A DNA stretch of 49,231 nt from Dielma sp000508965 (GTDB lineage: Bacteria; Bacillota_I; Bacilli_A; Erysipelotrichales; Erysipelotrichaceae). The DNA is taken from positions 1 through 49,231 of the forward strand of contig BAHV02000019.1 in the NCBI GenBank assembly GCA_000508965.1, given 5' to 3'. Below, one piece after another: positions 41,174-49,005 of this stretch. The notes beneath the pieces were generated by a model that did no database searches, had not been told where the DNA came from, and saw nothing but the letters and a program-made list of their open reading frames with translations. A program made the position numbers and the translations under genes. Positions within the stretch are counted from its first letter, which is position 1, and the number at the start of each line of letters is the position of its first letter.

Positions 41174-41725
41174 TTACAGACTATATTTACATGTGTATCC
41201 ATGCCCTGAAGGATTTAATACACATTCATTACCACTAGTAGTTTTATAGGAATAAACAACGGCAGCAGTAAATGCTAACAAAGACATAGTTAGGAAAAAT
41301 CCTACTGGATGTGCAGCAGCTAATGCAACTATTGCGGCAATTGCTTTAGATGCCAAAACATCCCCACTGTACCCTGTTACATAATGTATTACTCCACCTA
41401 CAAATATACCAACTAAAATACCATTCACATCAATTTCAATACCATCTTCACTTTTAACATTGTTAATATAAACGCCGTCCTCTTTTACAATTACTTCTTT
41501 ACCCACTAGAGCGGTGCCAATCAGTGATGAAGGTTTTACGTAATAACTGCCATCGCTTAGTTCGACATTATCTTTTTTCATCACATGCTTGACATTCATC
41601 ACAAATGCTTCATCTAAACTAGTCTTTTCTACAGTTACAGCCTCTTCATTTTTTGCTGTAATATGTGTCGGCATTAATGTAAAAATCATTAGCAAAGCAA
41701 CAAAAAAACTCATTATTTTTTTCAT
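41174..41725 (-). CDS. Secreted protein with hydrophobic Gly/Ala-rich C-terminal region (bacteriocin-like?)
   Basis: 183 aa. A clear Sec signal peptide (KKIMSFFVALLMIFTLMPT, probable cleavage after ITA at about 24). A polar segment (about 25-100) precedes Gly/Val- and Ala-rich hydrophobic helices (about 103-160: ILVGIFVGGVIHYVTGY, ASKAIAAIVALAAAHPVG). The C-terminal tail has two Cys (NECVLNPSGHGYTCKYSL) that could form a disulphide. I recognise no family. The design (leader, polar part, membrane-active part) is compatible with a secreted toxin or bacteriocin. GAAAGGA precedes the ATG. Confidence 0.75.
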   Translation of the reverse strand: MKKIMSFFVALLMIFTLMPTHITAKNEEAVTVEKTSLDEAFVMNVKHVMKKDNVELSDGSYYVKPSSLIGTALVGKEVIVKEDGVYINNVKSEDGIEIDVNGILVGIFVGGVIHYVTGYSGDVLASKAIAAIVALAAAHPVGFFLTMSLLAFTAAVVYSYKTTSGNECVLNPSGHGYTCKYSL

Positions 41726-41761
41726 AAACTATCCTTTCTTCTCTTTATGAGAGATTTTTAA

Positions 41762-41923
41762 TTAAAATTTGCCTAAAAATATGAAGTAAACCTTACCACT
41801 TAAGACAAAATAACTAAGTTGATGCTTATAATTCACCTTGTGTTTAGACAATCTTATCCATTGGTCTCCACCCTTACTGAATTTTATGTAAACCCTTTCT
41901 TTAATTGGACTTAATTGATTTTT
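41762..41923 (-). pseudogene. Possible gene remnant between the 72-aa and 183-aa genes
   Basis: An open frame of 53 codons without ATG (core YIKFSKGGDQWIRLSKHK) follows a good RBS-like GGGAGGAG (minus strand, about 41950) and a run of seven A. One extra A would join the frame to codons right after that RBS, but the start would then be ATA. This looks like a gene that lost its start and frame, or chance. Confidence 0.25.
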
Positions 41924-41969
41924 TTATAATATTTAATATAGTTTTCTCCTCCCTTTTTGATAGGTTTTT

Positions 41970-42188
41970 TTATTTTCGTTCTTGTTTTTTATCTGACTTT
42001 TTTTCTTTATTATGTAAATAAAAGCAATATAAAGATAATAGAAATAACCCTATAGCAATTAATCCACCATAATCTAAAGGGGCACTATTTGGAGCCAATG
42101 ATGGTCCTATAAGCCCATAAGATAAAGGGGCTAGACACATAACTAGGGCTGCCCCTACTAAGGCTATCACTCCACTTAAAAAATACAT
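41970..42188 (-). CDS. Small two-TM membrane protein (72 aa)
   Basis: Hydrophobic segments at about residues 3-28 and 42-60, ending in a Lys-rich tail (HNKEKKSDKKQERK). AGAGGGT precedes the ATG. First gene of the minus-strand group that includes the secreted 183-aa protein. Candidate immunity or accessory membrane protein; family unknown. Confidence 0.65.
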   Translation of the reverse strand: MYFLSGVIALVGAALVMCLAPLSYGLIGPSLAPNSAPLDYGGLIAIGLFLLSLYCFYLHNKEKKSDKKQERK

Positions 42189-42235
42189 GATTATTACCCT
42201 CTTTCCATATCAGCACTTTAAAATCTATTTTGAAC

Positions 42236-42307
42236 TCATCGATGATTTCTAACTTCATTTTCACTTATAAACAAAAAACTGTCAACAGATTCATATCGAC
42301 AGTTTTT
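42236..42307. terminator. Palindrome and terminator-like hairpin upstream of the 72-aa gene
   Basis: TCATCGATGA (42236-42245) is a 10-bp palindrome in the leader of the 72-aa gene. AAAAACTGTC/GACAGTTTTT (42274-42307) is a T-flanked 10-bp hairpin that would stop transcription entering from either side. Confidence 0.5.
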
Positions 42308-42529
42308 AAATATTTTATTATGTTTTTTACTAATTTCAAAAAAAATTATCATTTTTTTCTATACAATCAGCTTAATTATAAAGATTTTATCATATTTAAT
42401 CTATATACAATAGCCGATTCACATATATACCCTTAAATATTATACAGGTATTTATCAAAAATTAGAAGCTATTTTAGTCGATATATTTTCATTTTTATCG
42501 CAAGAAAAATACTTTTTTTATTGAATTTT

Positions 42530-42700
42530 TCACTTCTTCAGCAAAATAGAATTCTCTTTAGTTATAAATCCCAATATTGCATTTGCATAAGAATATCCTG
42601 ATTTATGACGTAACTCAAAAGGATAGCAATAAAAATTACCACATAACTCCCAATAAGTAATATTTAATTCATTGCTATTGATTAACAAAATTTCATAAAA
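42530..42700 (-). pseudogene. Gene fragment without start codon
   Basis: 56 open codons with protein-like composition (core ITYWELCGNFYCYPFELR, then SGYSYANAILGFITKEN) but no ATG or RBS; it begins directly after an in-frame TGA. Probably the 3' fragment of a decayed gene. Family not recognised. Remaining sequence of 42310-42528 is very AT-rich with nothing clear. Confidence 0.35.
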
Positions 42701-42710
42701 TCATGATAAA

Positions 42711-42757
42711 TATGTCGACATAATTATATGGACAGTATGAAACCATCTTATTATAAT
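42711..42757 (+). promoter_or_regulatory. Palindromic box plus SigA promoter for the 55-aa lipopeptide gene
   Basis: TGGACA (42729-42734), 17-bp spacer, TATAAT (42752-42757), a strong promoter. Just upstream lies the perfect 12-bp palindrome TATGTCGACATA (42711-42722), centred about 46 bases before the expected start point. The TATG...CATA ends recall PlcR-type boxes. It is a candidate binding site for the XRE-TPR regulator encoded downstream. Confidence 0.65.
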
Positions 42758-42778
42758 GTAAAAAAGGAGGAATAAGAG

Positions 42779-42946
42779 ATGAAAAAACTATATTCGGTAT
42801 TGCTTACTGCACTTTTAATGATAGGATTCAGTTCATTAGGCTGCACTTGTGGTCATGTGCATACTGAAGAGTGTGGTAAAGATGGGATAAATTGTACTCA
42901 CAGATGTCCAATCGTACCTTTAAGAGATGAAAATACTCCAATGTAG
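42779..42946 (+). CDS. Small Cys/His-rich lipopeptide (55 aa), candidate signal precursor
   Basis: AAAAAGGAGG precedes the ATG. The N-terminal signal KKLYSVLLTALLMIGFSSLG ends in a lipobox Cys (residue 22). The mature part is TCGHVHTEECGKDG, then CTHRC, then the tail PIVPLRDENTPM. CxH.H...C spacing suggests metal binding. It lies directly upstream of an XRE-TPR regulator, as RRNPP pheromone genes do, and some pheromones (e.g. cCF10) derive from lipoprotein signal peptides. Strong promoter and terminator flank it. The signalling role is inference. Confidence 0.7.
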   Translation: MKKLYSVLLTALLMIGFSSLGCTCGHVHTEECGKDGINCTHRCPIVPLRDENTPM

Positions 42947-42972
42947 CCAATCGTGGATTGGCTTCTCTTTTT
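42945..42972 (+). terminator. Terminator of the lipopeptide gene, overlapping the regulator start
   Basis: AGCCAATC-GTG-GATTGGCT (8-bp perfect stem), then TCTCTTTTT. The first in-frame ATG of the XRE-TPR gene (42958) lies in its 3' arm, so regulator expression depends on readthrough or a later start. Confidence 0.85.
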
Positions 42973-44250
42973 AAAAATATGCAAAATATAAAAAACAAGC
43001 CCAACATATGTAATGTAGTCAAAATAATACGGTTATACAATAATATTACATTAGCAGAAATGTCTGATAAGACAGGGATTACTCAATCCAGAATCAGTAA
43101 AATAGAGCGCGGAATTGAATCTGTGTCTGAAGAGACACTTCGAAAAATAGAAAAAGGTGTTTCATTAAAGATTGAAAGAAATAATGAATCTAAAAATTTT
43201 ATAGATAACATATATTATGAATTTTTAAATCGATTATTCGATGATGATGATTATGTTTTATTTTATGAAAACTTATCTATAGATTATCTGAAATTAATGA
43301 TGTCGAACGATTTTTATAAAATTTTATTATGCGAATTTATTATTTCGATTAATAAAGGAAACAATAAATATTGTGATGATTTAGAAAAAACACTTATTCA
43401 ATTAAATCTAGACAGATTAAGTGCACAAATATTCAGTCATTATCAAGCTTATTACCAATACGCACTGGGAAACATAGATATAGCAATACAAAAGTACAAA
43501 GAAACATTAACAATGAATTACAACCCCAAAACGCATGCAATGATACATTATCATTTAGCTTTAGCTTTCAAGAATAAAAATCAATTAATAGATATGTATA
43601 AATCAATCAATTTGTCAAAAGGATACTTTATAGAACATGTTGCTTTTAGAAGAATGCTTTATTGTGATATGAATCTTGCTACTGTATATTCTCGCCTTGG
43701 TGCGGTTGATGAAGCACTTCATGTATATGAACAATGTATAAAGTTAATGACAAATTTAAATTGCTCAATTCATTTAAAGGCAACGGCTTATCGAAATATT
43801 GCTTGGATACATATTCAAAATAAAAATTATATAAAAGCTATTGAAACATTGAAAACAGCTGAACAAATTAAGTCAAACAATCAATTAGCTATCTTATATA
43901 ATATATGGTGTTATTACATGATTGGTAATCATAAAATGACAGATATGTGGATAAGTAGAGGTGATAAGATAATAAAAGATTATCCGCTTGAATTCGTTTT
44001 ACTTAAAAATCTTTATATAAGCAAAAATAGTCCCAATAGTATAAAAAGATTAATTAATGATTGTCAAATTCTACTGGAATCTTTAAGTAAAATACCGGAT
44101 TATGAATTATTTGATTTTTATGAAGATATACTTATTGAATTACATGTTAAAAATAATGATTATAAAACTGCATTTTTATTATTGAAAGAACAAAAAAATA
44201 GGAATAAAATACAAAAAATGTCGACATTTTTTCTAAAAAATAGAATATAA
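42958..44250 (+). CDS. XRE-type HTH regulator with TPR-like domain (RRNPP/Rgg-PlcR-like)
   Basis: Up to 430 aa. HTH at about residues 20-75 (NITLAEMSDKTGITQSRISKIERG), then a long helical repeat region of TPR type (about 90-425; for example HYQAYYQYALGNIDIAIQKY, YSRLGAVDEALHVYEQCIKL, TAYRNIAWIHIQNKNYIKAI). This layout is shared by Rgg, PlcR, PrgX and ComR, which bind short peptides. Start uncertain: ATG at 42958 lies in a terminator stem and ATG at 42979 also lacks an RBS. AT-rich, unlike the core genes. Probable peptide-responsive regulator of the lipopeptide gene and the secreted-protein cluster. Confidence 0.8.
   Translation: MASLFKNMQNIKNKPNICNVVKIIRLYNNITLAEMSDKTGITQSRISKIERGIESVSEETLRKIEKGVSLKIERNNESKNFIDNIYYEFLNRLFDDDDYVLFYENLSIDYLKLMMSNDFYKILLCEFIISINKGNNKYCDDLEKTLIQLNLDRLSAQIFSHYQAYYQYALGNIDIAIQKYKETLTMNYNPKTHAMIHYHLALAFKNKNQLIDMYKSINLSKGYFIEHVAFRRMLYCDMNLATVYSRLGAVDEALHVYEQCIKLMTNLNCSIHLKATAYRNIAWIHIQNKNYIKAIETLKTAEQIKSNNQLAILYNIWCYYMIGNHKMTDMWISRGDKIIKDYPLEFVLLKNLYISKNSPNSIKRLINDCQILLESLSKIPDYELFDFYEDILIELHVKNNDYKTAFLLLKEQKNRNKIQKMSTFFLKNRI
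44213..44232. repeat. 20-bp perfect palindrome
   Basis: AAAAAATGTCGACATTTTTT at the 3' end of the regulator gene. It shares the TGTCGACA core with the box at 42711-42722. It may be a second regulator-binding site or a hairpin. Confidence 0.55.
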
Positions 44251-44304
44251 AATCCATCATAAATATGAGTACCCAATATTATTAAATCATAAAATTATAA
44301 GATG

Positions 44305-44331
44305 AAGCGGCAAATAGAAGACCGCTTTTTC
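44305..44331 (+). terminator. Terminator of the XRE-TPR gene
   Basis: AAGCGG (44305-44310) with CCGCTT (44322-44327), followed by TTT. Confidence 0.65.
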
Positions 44332-44337
44332 TATATC

Positions 44338-44655
44338 TTAAATGGCTGAGGCATCATTATAATCCCAGCGGTATTCATTTATAACTGTAACTGTTTTTTC
44401 ATCTTTATCAATAGATATACTATTAATAAATCCCAACCAGCTTTGACTGTTAAGATATTCACTTTTCCATTCTTGAACAGCCACATCTATTCTCTAATTC
44501 ATCATTAAATTTCTTAAGCATTTATTAGAAACTAAAAGATTATATTCAAATAATTGTTCGTAACAGCAACCAAAAAAGCCAATAATATTTATTAATTTAA
44601 TTTCTATATCTATCAATTTCTGCCAAAACAAAGGACTATCTATCGATAGTCCCAT
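44338..44655 (-). pseudogene. Gene remnant interrupted by an in-frame TAG
   Basis: 106 codons open except for one TAG (44494-44496, codon 54). The part after the stop is clearly protein-like (VAVQEWKSEYLNSQSWLGF, then NEYRWDYNDASAI); the part before reads WQKLIDIEIKLINIIGFFGC. The first codons coincide with the transketolase terminator (44633-44652), so the true start is probably lost. Family not recognised. It lies immediately downstream of transketolase copy 2. Confidence 0.5.
44633..44652 (-). terminator. Terminator of the ascorbate-like operon (transketolase copy 2)
   Basis: GGACTATC, GATA, GATAGTCC on the minus strand followed by TTTGTTTT, 9 bases after the transketolase stop codon. Confidence 0.7.
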
Positions 44656-44660
44656 TGTAA

Positions 44661-45587
44661 TTATAATACTTCCTTCACTTTCTTAACGATTGCCGCTGCG
44701 TCTAAGCCGTACTTTTCACACAGTTCCTTTGGTGTGCCGCTTTCGCCAAACGTATCCTGTACGCCCACCATCGCCATCTTCACCGGTGCTTTCTTCACCA
44801 CAACTTCCGCTACCGCGCTGCCTAAGCCGCCGACAACGTTATGCTCTTCACATGTGATCAGCACTTCATGGCTCTTCGCTAATTCTTCGATCAGCTCTTC
44901 ATCGATCGGTTTGATCGTGTGAATGTTCACTACCGTCGGCTCGATGCCTTCCTTGCTTAATTCTTCACTTGCTTTTAATGCTTCCTGCACCATCATGCCC
45001 GTCGCGATCAACGCTGCCTTGCTGCCTTTCTTTAAGACAACACCCTTGCCCATCTCAAATTTATAGTTCTCATCAAATACATCTTCGACTCCCCCTCGGC
45101 CCAGTCTTACATAACATGGACCGTCGATTTCCGCGATGCCTTTGATGATCGCTTTCGTTTCTGCTGCGTCACATGGCTGGAACACCTTCATGCCCGGGAT
45201 CGCTCTCATGATCGCTAAATCCTCGATGCACTGATGACTGGCGCCATCTTCACCGACGGTCAAGCCTGCATGTGTCGCGCATACTTTTACGTTCAGATGC
45301 GGGTAGGCGATGCTGTTGCGGATCTGTTCAAACGCTCTGCCTGCCGCAAACATCGCAAAGCTGGACGCGTAGACGATCTGTCCGCTGGCTGCTAATCCCG
45401 CTGCCACTGCCATCATGTTGCCTTCCGCGATTCCCATATTGAAATGACGCTCTGGACAGGCTTTCTTCGCATCACTGGTTTTCGTTGATTTTGTCAGGTC
45501 AGCATCTAATACCACTACTTTTTCATTTTCGACGATCAGCTCTGCCAACGCTTTTCCGTACGCTTCTCTTGTTGCTGTCTTTCCCAT
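44661..45587 (-). CDS. Transketolase, C-terminal subunit (copy 2)
   Basis: 308 aa, same start and RBS arrangement as copy 1. It differs from copy 1 at five residues (for example SGQIVY for SGHIVY, KKAP for KQAP, KEVL for KEAL). Similarity covers the coding region end to end with the same length (offset 18295 bases) but stops at the stop codon. It is the last gene of the minus-strand sugar-acid operon, where its job would be to consume D-xylulose-5-phosphate made by the epimerases. Conserved ERHFNMGIAEGNM and HAGLTVGEDGASHQ. Confidence 0.93.
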   Translation of the reverse strand: MGKTATREAYGKALAELIVENEKVVVLDADLTKSTKTSDAKKACPERHFNMGIAEGNMMAVAAGLAASGQIVYASSFAMFAAGRAFEQIRNSIAYPHLNVKVCATHAGLTVGEDGASHQCIEDLAIMRAIPGMKVFQPCDAAETKAIIKGIAEIDGPCYVRLGRGGVEDVFDENYKFEMGKGVVLKKGSKAALIATGMMVQEALKASEELSKEGIEPTVVNIHTIKPIDEELIEELAKSHEVLITCEEHNVVGGLGSAVAEVVVKKAPVKMAMVGVQDTFGESGTPKELCEKYGLDAAAIVKKVKEVL

Positions 45588-45588
45588 C

Positions 45589-46395
45589 TTATTCGCCTCC
45601 CAATTCTGCGATCGCCTGGGCGCACTGTTCTGCACTCGGCGCACTGCCATGCCATGCCGCATTGTTCTCCATGAAGCTGACGCCCTTGCCTTTTATGGTA
45701 TGGGCCAAAATCATCGTCGGCTGACCTTGGGTCGCTCTGGCTTCCTTGAATGCTTTTTCAATTTCATCATAATCATGTCCGTCAATATCGATCACATGCC
45801 AGCCAAACGCTTCAAACTTCTTATCGATCGGCGTTGGATTCATGACCTTCGTAATATCACCGTCGATCTGCAAACCGTTGAAATCAACGATCGCGCACAG
45901 ATTATCCAACTGATAATGAGCCGCTGCCATTGCGGCTTCCCATACTTGTCCTTCTTCACATTCACCGTCGCCCAATAACGTATAGATCCGGTGATCCTTC
46001 TTCTGCACCTTGTTGGCCAATGCCATACCTACGGCACAGCTGATTCCCTGTCCCAGTGATCCGGTTGACATATCGACTCCGGTAACATAATTCATATTCG
46101 GATGTCCCTGCAATTTTGAATCGATCTTTCTGAATGTTTTTAACGCTCCTTCATCAAGGATTCCTTTTTCTGCCAACACCGCATACAGTAAAGGTGATGC
46201 ATGTCCCTTTGATAAGACAAAGCGGTCGCGGTCCTTACTTCCCGCATTTTCTTTTGTGAGTTCCATTTCCTTAAAATACAGCACCGTCAGAATATCAGCG
46301 GCTGACAGACTTCCGCCCGGATGTCCGCTGGCTGCCTCTGTTACCATTTTCACGATATTCTTTCGGATGTTTCTTGCATGCTCTTGATAGTTCAT
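45589..46395 (-). CDS. Transketolase, N-terminal thiamine-diphosphate-binding subunit (copy 2)
   Basis: 268 aa. It differs from copy 1 only in the stretch DYDEIEKAFKEARA (three changes). Motifs as in copy 1 (GDGECEEGQVW, VDFNGLQIDGD). Its own upstream sequence (GGAGAGATACG RBS) is unrelated to copy 1, and it follows the 3-epimerase gene by 10 bases, so it is embedded in the operon. Confidence 0.93.
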   Translation of the reverse strand: MNYQEHARNIRKNIVKMVTEAASGHPGGSLSAADILTVLYFKEMELTKENAGSKDRDRFVLSKGHASPLLYAVLAEKGILDEGALKTFRKIDSKLQGHPNMNYVTGVDMSTGSLGQGISCAVGMALANKVQKKDHRIYTLLGDGECEEGQVWEAAMAAAHYQLDNLCAIVDFNGLQIDGDITKVMNPTPIDKKFEAFGWHVIDIDGHDYDEIEKAFKEARATQGQPTMILAHTIKGKGVSFMENNAAWHGSAPSAEQCAQAIAELGGE

Positions 46396-46405
46396 CGTAT
46401 CTCTC

Positions 46406-47251
46406 CTATTTAAAAACTGTATCCAGATGTTTTCTTAAGAAAGCACTGGCATCCTTTAGATCCTGACGCCATGCTTCTGAACCGACATACCAGAATTCAC
46501 CTACAAACATCCGCACCCCAAGTTCCTTCAATACTTCAATATTTTCTGCATATTTTGTATGACCGCTGCCAAAAGGTATTTCACGGTATGCACCCGGTAC
46601 TGTTTCCTTCAAATGCGCCGCCGCGATATGACCCCTGCCTGTCAATAAATCATCATTTACAGACTTGCCATAAAGCAGTGAAGCATTGGTCAAATTACCG
46701 ATATCCGGATAAACCCCCAAGTAAGGACTATCCATTAAGGTTACATATTCCATTGCTTTCTCAACCGTATCCATGAACGGTGTCTCCATTGTTTCAAAGC
46801 CCATCAAGATACCCTTTGCTGCCGCCATTTCACATGCCTTATGAAGATTTGCAATGAAATTTTCCTTAGTTTGCGCATCTCCTTGATCATAATATACATC
46901 ATAACCAGCCAGCTGAATAATACGAATTCCCAGGTCAGCTGCCAAATCAATAGCTTTTTCCATGATTTCCAGACTGCGCTGCCGTGTTTTTTCATCCTTT
47001 GTTCCTAACGGATACTTGCGATGACCGCTCAGACACATCGTATTCATTTTCACACCGGTCTTTTCCATGGCATGACGAACCTCATTGCGCTGTGCTTCTG
47101 TCCAGTCAAGACGGGCCAGCTTCTCATCAGTTTCATCAATGCTGATTTCCAGCCAGTCAAAACCGCTCAGCTTTGTCAGTTCAAGCTTTTCTTCCCAAGA
47201 CAGTGTTTTAGGCATCGACTTTTCATACAATCCCAGTTGATAAGCCTTCAT
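46406..47251 (-). CDS. L-ribulose/L-xylulose-5-phosphate 3-epimerase (UlaE/SgbU-like)
   Basis: 281 aa from the ATG one base after the stop of the 4-epimerase gene (TAA-T-ATG). TIM-barrel xylose-isomerase-like fold: LGLYEKSMPKTLSWEEKL at the start, CLSGHRKYPLG, IIQLAGYDVYYDQG, MGFETMETPFMD, HLKETVPGAYREIPFG and FVGEFWY carry the metal-binding Glu/Asp/His residues. It converts L-xylulose-5-P to L-ribulose-5-P in the ascorbate (Ula) and related pathways. Confidence 0.93.
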   Translation of the reverse strand: MKAYQLGLYEKSMPKTLSWEEKLELTKLSGFDWLEISIDETDEKLARLDWTEAQRNEVRHAMEKTGVKMNTMCLSGHRKYPLGTKDEKTRQRSLEIMEKAIDLAADLGIRIIQLAGYDVYYDQGDAQTKENFIANLHKACEMAAAKGILMGFETMETPFMDTVEKAMEYVTLMDSPYLGVYPDIGNLTNASLLYGKSVNDDLLTGRGHIAAAHLKETVPGAYREIPFGSGHTKYAENIEVLKELGVRMFVGEFWYVGSEAWRQDLKDASAFLRKHLDTVFK

Positions 47252-47252
47252 A

Positions 47253-47951
47253 TTATTTACCCTGACCGTAATAGGCATTCGGTCCGTGCTTCCTTAAAAA
47301 ATGCTTATCCAATAAAGTATCCTGCATAGGTTCAAGACTGCCTCTGATAATCTTCGTATTCAGCGCCATACATGCCAGTTCCTCAAGTACAACCGCGTTA
47401 TGCACCGCATTATGAGCATCAGTTCCCCAAGTAAAGGGGCCATGTGAATTCACCAGTACCGCCGGCATGTAGTCAGGATTAATACCTCTTTCATTAAATG
47501 TCTCAACGATAACTTTACCTGTTTCAAGCTCATAAGCGCCCTTAATCTCTTCATCACTCATACGGCGTGTACAAGGAATCGGGCCATAGAAATAATCGCC
47601 ATGCGTCGTTCCTAATGCCGGAATGTCTTCACCGGCCTGTGCCCATGAAGTTGCAGTACGGCTGTGGGTATGTACTACACCGCCGATATTTGGGAAATTC
47701 TTGTAGAATTCAAGGTGAGTCATTAAATCGGAAGATGGTTTTAAAGTGCCTTCAACTACTTTACCATCCAAATCACAAACAACCATATCTTCGACCTTCA
47801 TGCTGTCATATTCAACGCCGCTCGGTTTGATTATTACCAAACCGGACTCACGGTCTATTGCTGAAACATTTCCCCATGTGAATGTAATTAAACCATATTT
47901 AGGCAGCAATAAATTTGCCTCAAAAACCTCTTGTTTTAATTTTTCAAGCAT
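47253..47951 (-). CDS. L-ribulose-5-phosphate 4-epimerase (AraD/UlaF-like)
   Basis: 232 aa. Class II aldolase-fold epimerase: TWGNVSAIDRESGLVIIKPSG, VVHTHSRTATSWAQ with two zinc His, THGDYFYGPIPCTR and NSHGPFTWG. Length and order match AraD/SgbE/UlaF. It converts L-ribulose-5-P to D-xylulose-5-P, the transketolase substrate. The start follows the propeller gene by 9 bases. Confidence 0.94.
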   Translation of the reverse strand: MLEKLKQEVFEANLLLPKYGLITFTWGNVSAIDRESGLVIIKPSGVEYDSMKVEDMVVCDLDGKVVEGTLKPSSDLMTHLEFYKNFPNIGGVVHTHSRTATSWAQAGEDIPALGTTHGDYFYGPIPCTRRMSDEEIKGAYELETGKVIVETFNERGINPDYMPAVLVNSHGPFTWGTDAHNAVHNAVVLEELACMALNTKIIRGSLEPMQDTLLDKHFLRKHGPNAYYGQGK

Positions 47952-47960
47952 AGCATCCTC

Positions 47961-48992
47961 CTAGTCAGTTACGACATATACAGCCGCTTCATTCATCGTA
48001 TGATTTGCCGCTACGATAATATCGCGATCCGCCTCATTCACAACGGCCAGATTAGCCGGACCTACGCCTTTTTCAATCACAGTCGCCTGATATTTTCCAT
48101 CAACAAACTGCACATAGAAAATCTCCGCATCCTTTCTTCTGACACCCGCCAGGAAAGTATTTACACCGCGCAGCTTGCAGCCGACTAATGTATGCGCAAA
48201 TTCAATTTCATTATCATAGCGATAGACTTCCTGATACTTGCCGTCAATCTTTTTATAAATTTTGATTTCAGTGCCATGGAATGGTTCAATCGTCATGATT
48301 TCCTTTTCACCGTCATTATCAATGTCAATGGTCGCAATTTCACCGATCGTACCCTGCATGATCAGCTCTACACTCCATTGTCCGCCTAGTTTAGCCGGCG
48401 GTGTAACCTTAACGATGCCTTGATCTGAACCAAAATAACCAACATCCTCGCCGTTATCCTGATCATGCCAGTAACCATGATTGCGGTAAAGACCATCTGC
48501 AAGAACTTCAACCGTTATTCCCTCATTCAAATCTTCAGGCAATTGGCCTACATAAATGCGTCCCGGCACTGACCAGTCATCCTTGCATGTCTTACTGGCT
48601 GCAATCGTAGCACCGATAAAATAATTGACACCATTTTTATGATAAATATCAAAACGATGGATATAAGGCATATGCAGAACATCCTTAATCTCAAAACCAT
48701 GATCTGTATATTTACCCCATACAATCTTAGAAAGACTTGGTGAAACTTTCAGATAGAATTCCTGAACAGCCAGAAATTCACCTTCTTTACCGGGAATTGG
48801 AATAATCGACATACAGCCGCCCGGTGTTTCCCAAATTTTTTCTTTCTTTTCAAAATTTTTGCCGCTGAACATTTCACACAGCACATTTGGATCTTCACTG
48901 GCAAACATCACATGATTTTCACCATTCATGTTGATATTGCTTGCGCAGTAACAGCGTTTAATATCATCGAGCTTGATTTTTTCAATTTTCAT
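47961..48992 (-). CDS. Cytoplasmic beta-propeller (FG-GAP/VCBS-like) protein in the sugar-acid operon
   Basis: 343 aa, no signal peptide. Repeated beta-sheet blades with metal-binding type DIDNDGEKEIMTIEPFHG (about residue 222), YWHDQDNGEDVGYFG and HRFDIYHKNGVNYFIGA. It resembles FG-GAP/VCBS propellers, which are usually extracellular, but this one appears cytosolic. It takes a place between the PTS and the epimerases. An L-ascorbate pathway would need a lactonase (UlaG) and a decarboxylase (UlaD), neither of which is seen here. Some lactonases are propellers, so a lactone-opening or isomerase role is conceivable. AGAGGGT RBS. Confidence 0.7.
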   Translation of the reverse strand: MKIEKIKLDDIKRCYCASNINMNGENHVMFASEDPNVLCEMFSGKNFEKKEKIWETPGGCMSIIPIPGKEGEFLAVQEFYLKVSPSLSKIVWGKYTDHGFEIKDVLHMPYIHRFDIYHKNGVNYFIGATIAASKTCKDDWSVPGRIYVGQLPEDLNEGITVEVLADGLYRNHGYWHDQDNGEDVGYFGSDQGIVKVTPPAKLGGQWSVELIMQGTIGEIATIDIDNDGEKEIMTIEPFHGTEIKIYKKIDGKYQEVYRYDNEIEFAHTLVGCKLRGVNTFLAGVRRKDAEIFYVQFVDGKYQATVIEKGVGPANLAVVNEADRDIIVAANHTMNEAAVYVVTD

Positions 48993-49005
48993 TGTTTTAC
49001 CCTCT

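Noticed and set aside
42230..42436. 68-codon plus-strand frame
   Set aside because: Composition is only Phe/Tyr/Asn/Ile from AT-rich DNA, it runs through the terminator-like hairpin and has no RBS.
42828..43040. 70-codon minus-strand frame opposite the lipopeptide gene
   Set aside because: The plus-strand lipopeptide has promoter, RBS, lipobox and terminator. The minus frame has none of these.
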